Below, one piece after another: positions 18,047 to 23,742 of a DNA stretch of 23,742 nucleotides. A model generated the notes under the pieces. That model saw nothing but the letters and a program-made list of their open reading frames with translations, made no database searches and was not told where the DNA came from. Numbering within the stretch: the stretch's first letter is position 1; every line of letters starts with the position of its first letter. Both the position numbers and the translations under genes were made by a program. Origin of the DNA: CAZAPG01 sp964486935 (lineage in GTDB: Bacteria; Chloroflexota; Anaerolineae; 4572-78; J111); NCBI GenBank assembly GCA_964486935.1, contig CAZAPG010000074.1, forward strand, positions 1 to 23,742, in the 5' to 3' direction.

Positions 18047-18084
18047 AGTGACATTGCTCTTGGTAAGTTGCAACAAATGTCACT
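18047..18084. repeat. Second copy of the GTGACATT inverted repeat
   Basis: AGTGACATT (18047-18055) pairs with AATGTCACT (18076-18084). On the - strand it reads TCCGGTAGTGACATTTG, close to TCCGGTTGGTAAGTGACATTTG at 16578-16599 on the + strand. It lies in the region between the divergent importer and cyclase genes. Confidence 0.65.
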
Positions 18085-18132
18085 ACCGGAAACTTTTTGT
18101 TGCTGCTAAGATGAAGGGTGGATGAAAAAACT

Positions 18133-18175
18133 TTCACAAAACATTCACCAAAACTTCACAATCGGCGCTTATTTT
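18133..18175 (+). promoter_or_regulatory. PhoB/PhoP-type direct repeats and -10 box before the cyclase
   Basis: TTCAC occurs at 18133, 18144 and 18155, exactly 11 bases apart, with A-rich spacers. OmpR/PhoB-family regulators bind such 11-bp-phased direct repeats in place of a -35. The last unit ends at 18159, and TATTTT (18170-18175; TTATAA at 18174 is an alternative) follows 10 bases later. The start would be about 70 bases before the ATG. Confidence 0.6.
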
Positions 18176-18249
18176 ATAAGTTGAGATGAACCACAGATTT
18201 TGCTTGACACTGTTGGTTGATCCGGGTACTTTAACAGGAGTTAACCGCA

Positions 18250-19518
18250 ATGGCGACCCAATTGTCAATATCTCAGACACTGGTCAATCGGAATCTTTCT
18301 CTGGAAGAGCGTATTCAAGGCAGCCAGCTAACCAGAATTGTTCAGGAGTTTGTCAGCACCAGCGCCCTGTTTCCCATTCTTGATGCCATTCGAGGTATCT
18401 CTACCGTTGGCTGGCTGGATTATTTAAGCGAGCCGGCCCATTACGTGTTGTTTGCGGCCGCCTGTGTCCAGGCCTGGTTTCTGGGCACAAGCCAGAAAGA
18501 TAGCTGGCAGGTAAGGTTGTTTGGCAATTTGCTGGCCTTTTCGCTGTATGCGCCGCTGGATATGGTCATTGATGGGCTTGGATTTTTTGCCGAACCCTAC
18601 CACTGGTTATTTGGCGCCTTTAGTTTACTGATGGGTCTCTTGAACGCCTTGCAGGTTGTTACCCAACACCGGGCGATATGGCAAATTGTTATCACGTTGC
18701 TGCTGAACGTTGGCAAAATTTTGCTGTTTCCGGCCATGTATTTGATTATTGAGCTGCATTTAGAATTGCCCTCGCAGCTAACCTGGCAGGCCTGGCAAGA
18801 GTATATGACCTCATCGGGCCATAAATTTATTTTTTACGGCGCGTTATTTTTTGGAGCCTTGTTAGGGCTGGCCGAAGCCCAGAGAAACGGGTATGCTCGT
18901 TTTTTGCGTTACCTGGCCCAACAGCTCAAAAAATATTCTGAATGGAGTTTGGCCTCGGAACTGATTGAGGATGCCATTCATAACCCTCAGGCGCTTCAGT
19001 TACAGCGGGTTGAAAAAACCATTCTGTTTATGGACATTCGCGGCTTTACGGCCTGGTCAGAGCAGGCCGACCCCCGGCGGGTGGTGCAAATGCTCAATCA
19101 ATTTTACAATGCCGCCGAGGCCGTCATTACCCGGCATCAGGGGCATAAACCCAACTTCACCGCCGATGAAATTATGACCCGCTTTGCAACGCCAGAGGCG
19201 GCATTGGGCGCGGCCCTGGATTTACAAAAAACGCTAAAACCCCTGTTAACTCCCTACAATCTGGCGGTTGGCGTTGGCCTGCACACCGGCGAAGTAATTG
19301 AGGGGTTGATGGGGTCTGATACTACCCGCAAATATGATATCATCGGCGACGCCGCCAACACGGCCAAACGGCTGGAGTCATCGGCCGGGCGGGGAGAGAT
19401 TTTGCTTTCGGCAGATACCTATCAAGCCTTGACTCATCCCCCCAGCCGGGTTGAGTCTCGCGCGCTGCGGGTCAAAGGCAAAAGCGATACCCTGCTGGCT
19501 TATGCTATTCATCCCTAA
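18250..19518 (+). CDS. Membrane-anchored class III nucleotide cyclase
   Basis: Probably makes a cyclic nucleotide at the membrane. After about 60 N-terminal residues there are five or six hydrophobic segments (about 62-80, 90-112, 117-138, 144-167, 192-210). A short helix leads to a cyclase catalytic domain (about 252-420). Metal ligands Asp262 (FMDIRGFT) and Asp306 (NFTADEIM) are present, as are the transition-state Asn370 and Arg374 (GDAANTAKRLES) and Asp363 at a purine-selecting position. The Lys that usually reads adenine is Asn302, so the nucleotide used is uncertain. The ATG follows ACAGGAG by nine bases. It is 68 bases upstream of the response regulator in the same direction, so probably the first gene of that transcript. 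Confidence 0.88.
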   Translation: MATQLSISQTLVNRNLSLEERIQGSQLTRIVQEFVSTSALFPILDAIRGISTVGWLDYLSEPAHYVLFAAACVQAWFLGTSQKDSWQVRLFGNLLAFSLYAPLDMVIDGLGFFAEPYHWLFGAFSLLMGLLNALQVVTQHRAIWQIVITLLLNVGKILLFPAMYLIIELHLELPSQLTWQAWQEYMTSSGHKFIFYGALFFGALLGLAEAQRNGYARFLRYLAQQLKKYSEWSLASELIEDAIHNPQALQLQRVEKTILFMDIRGFTAWSEQADPRRVVQMLNQFYNAAEAVITRHQGHKPNFTADEIMTRFATPEAALGAALDLQKTLKPLLTPYNLAVGVGLHTGEVIEGLMGSDTTRKYDIIGDAANTAKRLESSAGRGEILLSADTYQALTHPPSRVESRALRVKGKSDTLLAYAIHP

Positions 19519-19586
19519 TGTGTCATCATTAAGGCAGGGGCAGGCGGGTAGCGTCTGTTCCTGTTATGCTTTTGACGGATAAACTC

Positions 19587-20267
19587 ATGCGTATTTTGGT
19601 TGTGGAAGATGAGGAACGGATTGCCCGTTTTTTAAAGAAGGGGCTGGAAGAAGAAAGTTACGCGGTTGATATGGTGGCCGACGGCCCCGCAGCGCTGGAT
19701 TGGGTGGCCGGAACCCGTTACGACCTGATTCTGCTCGATGTGATGCTGCCCGGCTTAACCGGTTTTGAGGTGAGCCGGATTCTGCGCCAGCGGGGCGTGT
19801 CAACCCCCATTTTGATGCTGACCGCCCGCGACGAGGTAGACGACCGCGTAACCGGCCTGGATTCCGGGGCGGATGATTATTTGCCCAAACCCTTCGCCTT
19901 TAAAGAACTGCTGGCGCGTATTCGGGCGTTGACCCGCCGGAGTGCAGCCGCCGCCACGCCCGAAACCGTGCTCAGGCTGGCCGACCTGGAGCTGGACACT
20001 GTGACCCATGTGGCCAAACGCGGCCACCGCGAAATTGAGTTAACCGCTAAAGAGTACGCCCTGCTGGAATATTTGCTGCGCCATCCGGGCCGCCCCCTCA
20101 GCCGCACCATGATCAGGGAAAACATTTGGGGATACGACTATTACGGCGCATCTAACGTGGTTGATGTGTACGTGGGCCATTTGCGCCAAAAGCTGGAACT
20201 TCAGGGCGACTCCCACCTCATCCATACCGTGCGCGGCGTAGGCTACAAAATCGACGATGTGGAATGA
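19587..20267 (+). CDS. OmpR/PhoB-family response regulator
   Basis: Two-domain DNA-binding regulator. From ATG 19587 (226 residues): receiver domain with MRILVVEDEERIARFLKKG (Glu7, Asp8, Glu9 pocket), phospho-acceptor Asp51 (LILLDVMLPG), the conserved Thr of LMLTARDE and Lys of LPKPFAFKEL. A winged-helix output domain follows, with RHPGRPLSRTMIRENIWGYD, the recognition helix ASNVVDVYVGHLRQKL and the wing HTVRGVGYKI. It is closest in style to the CusR/CopR branch. An ATG at 19566 would add seven residues without a ribosome site; most relatives begin at MRILVVED. Its stop overlaps the kinase start as ATGA, so the pair is coupled. It may bind the 11-bp repeats upstream of the cyclase; that is inference. 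Confidence 0.95.
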   Translation: MRILVVEDEERIARFLKKGLEEESYAVDMVADGPAALDWVAGTRYDLILLDVMLPGLTGFEVSRILRQRGVSTPILMLTARDEVDDRVTGLDSGADDYLPKPFAFKELLARIRALTRRSAAAATPETVLRLADLELDTVTHVAKRGHREIELTAKEYALLEYLLRHPGRPLSRTMIRENIWGYDYYGASNVVDVYVGHLRQKLELQGDSHLIHTVRGVGYKIDDVE

Positions 20268-21679
20268 ACATTCGGTTACGCCTGACCCTGTGGTACACGG
20301 CTATTCTTTTCTTTATCCTGGCAATTTTCAGCGTGGTGGTTTATGTTGGATTGACTCGCAGCCTGCTGGCTACGGTAGATAATCACCTGCAGCGAGAAGT
20401 TGGCGAAATTCTGGGAAATCTCCATTTTGAAGCAGAGCGCGAAGAAGATGATGATGAGCGCCAGCCGGGCGGCAAAAGCGAGATAGAGTTATCCTACCGG
20501 CCCGAAGAAGGCGTGTTCTGGCGCATTTTAGCCGCTGATGGCCGGCCCCTGCTGGACCCCGGCTACTTTGAGGGAGCCGAATTTGAAGCAGACCTGACCG
20601 GCTTAAACCAGGCCCACCTGGAATACGCCCGCCTGGCCGACGACACCCCCATTCGGTTGTACACCGTGCCTTTTTCTATTGAGCATCAGGGTTCGGGCGT
20701 GCTTCAGGTAGCCGAGAGTTACCGCCATTTTCAAGAGGTACAGCGCCAGCTTGTCTTTTTGCTGGTGGTGGTCATCCCCTTTACCCTGCTGGCGGCCAGC
20801 GCGGGCGGCTGGTTTTTGGCTTCCAGCGCCCTGACGCCCATCGACCGGATTACCCGCACCGTTCAGCAAATTAGCGCCGACGACCTGCACCAGCGGCTTA
20901 ATCTCAAACTGCCCAATGATGAGGTTGGGCGGCTGGCTTCGACATTTAACCAGATGTTATCCCGGCTGGAGGATGCCTTCGAGCGGCAAAAACGCTTTAT
21001 TGCCGATGCGTCGCACGAGATGCGCACCCCGCTGACTATTTTGAAGGGCGATGTGGAAGTGGCGCTCAATCGCCCGCGTAGCGCCGCAGAATACCGGGAC
21101 ACGCTGGAAATGGTCAACCAGACAGCCGACCGCCTTTCGGCCCTGGTGCAGGAGCTTTTTCTGCTGGCTCGCGCCGACAATTATCAGTATCCGCTGGAAG
21201 TTGAGCCGTTTAATCTGGCTAACTTGCTCACCACCGAAGCTGCCAATTTAATGCCCTGGGCCATCAAACAAAATGTGGCCCTCAACCTCGATGTCCCGGA
21301 CTCGCTGCCCATCAGGGCCGACGCGGCCAAATTGAGCCGCCTGTTTATGAATTTGATTGACAACGCTATTAAGTACTCTAACCCGGGCGGGCAGGTTCGG
21401 GTGTCGGCAGCGGTGGCCGGCGATAAAATTTGCGTAACTATTAGCGATACCGGCCCCGGCATCCCCCCGGAACATTTGCCCCACCTGTTTGACCGTTTCT
21501 ATCGTGTTGATAAAGCCCGCTCGCGCGCCACCTCTAATAGCAGTAGTGGGGCGGGGTTAGGGTTGTCAATTGCTCAGTGGCTGGCCCAGGCCCACGGCGG
21601 CCACATTGAAGTAACCAGCGCCGTGGGGCAGGGCAGCACCTTCCACATTTGGCTGCCGCTAACGCCTCCCTCTTCCTGA
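20264..21679 (+). CDS. Sensor histidine kinase
   Basis: Membrane sensor of 471 residues and partner of the preceding regulator. Transmembrane segment 1 is at about 10-31 and segment 2 at about 162-187, with an extracytoplasmic domain of about 130 residues between them. That domain contains an acidic run, EREEDDDER (58-66). A HAMP linker follows (about 188-240). The HisKA domain has the phospho-accepting His251 in FIADASHEMRTPLTILKGD. The ATPase domain has the N box NLIDNAIKYS (363-372), Asp395 in DTGPGIP, FDRFYRVD and GAGLGLSIA (429-437). The overall order is that of CusS/PhoR-type kinases. The signal is unknown; the acidic loop would suit a cation. Confidence 0.95.
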   Translation: MNIRLRLTLWYTAILFFILAIFSVVVYVGLTRSLLATVDNHLQREVGEILGNLHFEAEREEDDDERQPGGKSEIELSYRPEEGVFWRILAADGRPLLDPGYFEGAEFEADLTGLNQAHLEYARLADDTPIRLYTVPFSIEHQGSGVLQVAESYRHFQEVQRQLVFLLVVVIPFTLLAASAGGWFLASSALTPIDRITRTVQQISADDLHQRLNLKLPNDEVGRLASTFNQMLSRLEDAFERQKRFIADASHEMRTPLTILKGDVEVALNRPRSAAEYRDTLEMVNQTADRLSALVQELFLLARADNYQYPLEVEPFNLANLLTTEAANLMPWAIKQNVALNLDVPDSLPIRADAAKLSRLFMNLIDNAIKYSNPGGQVRVSAAVAGDKICVTISDTGPGIPPEHLPHLFDRFYRVDKARSRATSNSSSGAGLGLSIAQWLAQAHGGHIEVTSAVGQGSTFHIWLPLTPPSS

Positions 21680-21713
21680 TCCCCTCTTTTTATGAAAAAT
21701 TTATCATAAATAC

Positions 21714-21745
21714 TTCACCCCTTTTTCATGGCCCTGGCTTAAACT
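21714..21745 (+). promoter_or_regulatory. Two-unit TTCA(C/T) repeat and -10 box before the FHA gene
   Basis: TTCAC (21714-21718) and TTCAT (21725-21729) are 11 bases apart, and TAAACT (21740-21745) follows 10 bases later. The geometry equals that upstream of the cyclase. The second unit also belongs to an inverted repeat ATGAAAAA/TTTTTCAT (21692-21699, 21722-21729), which could be a weak terminator of the kinase gene instead. Confidence 0.4.
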
Positions 21746-21811
21746 GTAATTAAAGTGGCCGAGCCGAAGGTTGAATACAACCCCCGCTACCTGAAAAGAA
21801 AGGTGAAATCA

Positions 21812-22180
21812 ATGAAAAGATATATTGCAGACAATGAAGAAGAATTGCGCGTATTTCAAGAGTGTTCCCGGGCGAGCCTGGTATTGCTGGCGCCAGGGTC
21901 TACCGGTCAAACCTTTCCACTGCCCAACGCATCCTTTAGAATTGGCCGGGCCAGAGACAACACCATGCGAGTTCTCGATAAACGGGTGTCGCGCTACCAC
22001 TGCCAGCTTACATTTGCCGATAACGCATTTATCATCAGCGACCAGGACAGCACTAATGGCACTTACGTTAATGGCGTGGCTATTAAACAGCCCACCCGCC
22101 TGAGCCAGAATGATAAAATTCGTATCGGCAATTTTACATTTATGTTTACCACCGGTCTGAATGAGTCTGATAGTATTTAG
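21812..22180 (+). CDS. FHA-domain protein
   Basis: Small cytosolic protein of 122 residues made almost only of one forkhead-associated domain, which binds phosphothreonine peptides. The usual contacts are all present: FRIGRARDN (Gly-Arg), VSRYHCQL (Ser-Arg and His), and STNGTYVNG (Asn-Gly). The chosen ATG at 21812 has AAAGGTGA six bases upstream; a GTG at 21755 would add 19 basic residues but would sit at the predicted transcription start. There is no Ser/Thr kinase in the window to make its ligand. It is 26 bases upstream of a coiled-coil membrane protein and probably in one operon with it. A role as an adaptor to that protein is inference. Confidence 0.9.
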   Translation: MKRYIADNEEELRVFQECSRASLVLLAPGSTGQTFPLPNASFRIGRARDNTMRVLDKRVSRYHCQLTFADNAFIISDQDSTNGTYVNGVAIKQPTRLSQNDKIRIGNFTFMFTTGLNESDSI

Positions 22181-22206
22181 CCGTTTTATGGGAGAGTCAC
22201 CAGGCG

Positions 22207-22680
22207 ATGAAATATTTGGCCGCATTACTAAGTGTTGGATTATTGTTCTTATTAATCTTGTTGGTGGGCGCTTTTAGCCTGTTTCCCTCTTCTGAAGCGA
22301 CCCAGCCGGCGGTGGTTATTTCTATTGACCGCGATATCGCGCCGCTTAAAGCCACGCTGGCCGTTCAGGAAGCTGACTACCTGGCCCAACTGGGGCAATT
22401 AGATACCGACTTGCAGCAGCAGCAAATCGAAGCTCAATCCCGGTTGGAAATGCTGACCGCTCAAATTGAGGCAGCCCAGGCTCAACTGGATGCTTTGCAG
22501 GCCCAAAAGCAGCAGATACAAACCGACATCGCCCGGCTGGAAGCCATTAAACACGAGCGGCAGGCCTCTTATCAAATCCAGCTTCAGCAACTGGGCGACC
22601 AGCACGCCGGGCGTATGGCCGGCCTGCAAACTCAACTGGAAGCCGTCCAGTCCGAGTTGGGTCAAATTGCCTTGCAATAG
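22207..22680 (+). CDS. Membrane-anchored coiled-coil protein 1
   Basis: 157 residues, not recognised. An N-terminal hydrophobic helix (about 4-26) acts as signal anchor or uncleaved signal, followed by a short linker (PSSEATQPAVV). From about residue 45 to the end it is a continuous Gln/Ala/Leu/Glu-rich coiled coil (QAQLDALQAQKQQIQTD and similar heptads). No catalytic motif is seen. The ATG lies 10 bases after GGGAGAG. It sits between the FHA gene and a second protein of the same design. It would form an extended rod outside the membrane if the helix is a signal anchor. Confidence 0.8.
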   Translation: MKYLAALLSVGLLFLLILLVGAFSLFPSSEATQPAVVISIDRDIAPLKATLAVQEADYLAQLGQLDTDLQQQQIEAQSRLEMLTAQIEAAQAQLDALQAQKQQIQTDIARLEAIKHERQASYQIQLQQLGDQHAGRMAGLQTQLEAVQSELGQIALQ

Positions 22681-22766
22681 AACCCTAAATGATGTTATCT
22701 GAGGCGTTCAACAGTTCGGCAGCAACGAGGAATGAAAATCCAACCCACCCCCACCCGCCGCCTTCG

Positions 22767-22801
22767 GCGACTCCCCCCCCGATATCGGGGGAGGGAGTCG
22801 C
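22767..22801. repeat. Strong hairpin between the two coiled-coil genes
   Basis: A 17-bp stem centred on GATATC: CCCCCGAT/ATCGGGGG inside, GCGACTCCC/GGGAGTCGC outside, with one bulged A at 22792. It has no T-run. It ends 20 bases before the GAGGAG site of the next gene and could lower its expression relative to the first, or be a dispersed repeat. Confidence 0.8.
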
Positions 22802-22831
22802 GCAAGCGGGGCTATTTTCAGAGGAGAAATC

Positions 22832-23512
22832 GTGAAACACAATTCGATGCTGATAATTTTGCTGACCATTTTTGTGTTAATCCTGTTGAGCCTGTCAACC
22901 TTTGCCGGCCTGAGCCAGGCCAGCCCAATTCATCTGCTGAACCCCAGGGTCAATATCGAGGCCACAGCCCAGGCTTTTCAACTTGAATATCAGCAAACTC
23001 AACTGAATACGGCAGCCCAGGCCCGCTTTGAGGCCATCCAGGCCCAAATTTCAGACAGGCAGCAATTGTTTGAGCAGCAACAACGCGCTTATCAGCTAGA
23101 ACTGACTCAACTGAGCGCCCAACTGGTCACATTGCAACGCCAGCTTGAGCAGGCCCAAACCGAGGTAGAAACAGGGCAAGCCGCGTATTTGCAGCTTGAG
23201 AAAGATATTGAAACAGAGGCAGCCAATCATCAGGCGGCTCTGGCGGCCAAACAGGCGGAGTTCCAGCGGCAAGAAGAACAACTTCAACAGACATTGCAAT
23301 CGACCCAAAAACAGTTGGAAGCGGCACAACAGCAAATGGCCGAAAACGAAGCAACCCTGCCGTCTGCCACAGATTCAGGCGATGACCAAAATGCCGGCGA
23401 TAGCGCTGAGACCGACCAGCATGGCCGGGAGGACGACGAGCACCGGGAGCATGAAGATGGTGAAGAAAACGGTGATGACCACCACTCTGATGATTACGAA
23501 AATGACGATTAA
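22832..23512 (+). CDS. Membrane-anchored coiled-coil protein 2 with acidic His-containing tail
   Basis: 226 residues, not recognised. It starts at GTG with GAGGAG five bases upstream. A hydrophobic helix spans about 6-25 (MLIILLTIFVLILLSLSTFA), possibly cleaved after SQA. Residues about 42-172 are a Gln-rich coiled coil resembling that of the preceding protein (QLEYQQTQLN, LQRQLEQAQTEVE, QLEAAQQQMAENE). Residues about 181-226 are an Asp/Glu tail with five His (197, 204, 207, 217, 218), such as EHREHEDGEENGDDHHSDD. Such tails often bind divalent metal ions. The two coiled-coil genes look like a tandem pair, the tail being gained or lost. The function is unknown; a metal-buffering or envelope-stress role is a guess. 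Confidence 0.8.
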   Translation: MKHNSMLIILLTIFVLILLSLSTFAGLSQASPIHLLNPRVNIEATAQAFQLEYQQTQLNTAAQARFEAIQAQISDRQQLFEQQQRAYQLELTQLSAQLVTLQRQLEQAQTEVETGQAAYLQLEKDIETEAANHQAALAAKQAEFQRQEEQLQQTLQSTQKQLEAAQQQMAENEATLPSATDSGDDQNAGDSAETDQHGREDDEHREHEDGEENGDDHHSDDYENDD

Positions 23513-23742
23513 GCGACAAAATTCATGGCCAGTGCTCGCTGTTAAATAAGCTTTTGGAAATTTTACCAACCCAAGGAGCCGCCTATGGCGCGGGGGGTTT
23601 TGGGGGGTAGTTCCCCCTCATCTACCTTTCCTCGCCATACGCACCAGATGAAACCGGAGGGTTTCATAGGAGAATGTTCAATGAAACTAATAACCATTGG
23701 TGCTAGTTTGCTAAAGACATAAAGCTCGTCCAAACTGTTGGT
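23513..23742 (+). other. Region after the last gene with a doubtful 45-codon frame
   Basis: A frame from ATG 23585 to TAA 23722 (45 aa) is preceded by AAGGAG, and a second in-frame ATG at 23681 also has AGGAG upstream. The sequence (low-complexity start MARGVLGGSSPSS) is not protein-like. The stretch contains small hairpins: GGGGG-TAGTT-CCCCC around 23602-23616 and ATGAAACC/GGTTTCAT at 23648-23667. I see no terminator with a T-run. It may be a repeat or the leader of a gene beyond the window. Confidence 0.35.

Noticed and set aside
18204..18232. TTGACA-N17-TACTTT as the cyclase promoter
   Set aside because: Transcription would start at about 18239, removing the ribosome-binding site at 18234-18240. 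The upstream repeat plus -10 fits better.
18186..18383. 65-codon frame overlapping the cyclase start
   Set aside because: Overlaps the clear cyclase gene in another frame and has no ribosome site.
23681..23722. 13-aa peptide after AGGAG near the window end
   Set aside because: Too short to judge; no conservation can be checked from the sequence alone.

Overview
The window is a bacterial chromosomal segment of moderate GC with no tRNA, rRNA, CRISPR array, phage gene or transposase that I can see. It most resembles a member of the Chloroflexota (Anaerolineae-type). This is an inference from three things: secreted LysM proteins with Ala/Pro/Thr linkers, a secreted protease ending in a short hydrophobic-basic tail (VLYVPIVIRNM) of the kind common on secreted proteins of that phylum, and many perfect hairpin repeats between genes. 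No rRNA or marker is present to prove it.

Layout. (1) 1-4380: chaperones dnaK and htpG on the + strand, separated by a perfect hairpin repeat and closed by a bidirectional terminator. (2) 4409-5626 (-): an RlmI-type 23S rRNA cytosine methyltransferase. (3) 5679-7040 (+): a three-LysM lipoprotein with its own near-consensus promoter and terminator. (4) 7140-10411 (-): a stand-alone receiver, a small helical protein, a large secreted zincin metalloprotease and two very small genes (57-aa membrane protein, 52-aa ribbon-helix-helix-like protein). (5) 10412-11110: a sparsely coding stretch with one probable orphan gene and a strong terminator. (6) 11240-13504 (-): polyphosphate kinase ppk1. (7) 13585-17956 (-): a ferric-iron-type ABC importer (binding protein, fused permease, ATPase). 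Its binding protein carries an N-terminal LysM domain, and its promoter is embedded in a perfect inverted repeat. (8) 18133-23512 (+): a signalling cluster of membrane-anchored class III nucleotide cyclase, OmpR-family response regulator, sensor histidine kinase, FHA protein and two membrane-anchored coiled-coil proteins, the second with an acidic, His-containing tail.

How the parts may work together. Regions 7 and 8 are divergent. Upstream of the cyclase are three TTCAC units at exact 11-bp spacing, a PhoB/PhoP-type direct repeat, placed 10 bp before a -10-like element. A two-unit version lies at the same distance before a -10-like element upstream of the FHA gene. I infer that the response regulator/kinase pair controls both the cyclase transcript and the FHA/coiled-coil transcript. 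The acidic extracytoplasmic loop of the kinase and the acidic/His tail of the last protein make a cation or envelope signal plausible, but this is not shown.

The least described material is the FHA plus coiled-coil cluster, the LysM-FbpA fusion, and the 57-aa membrane protein in front of the metalloprotease.
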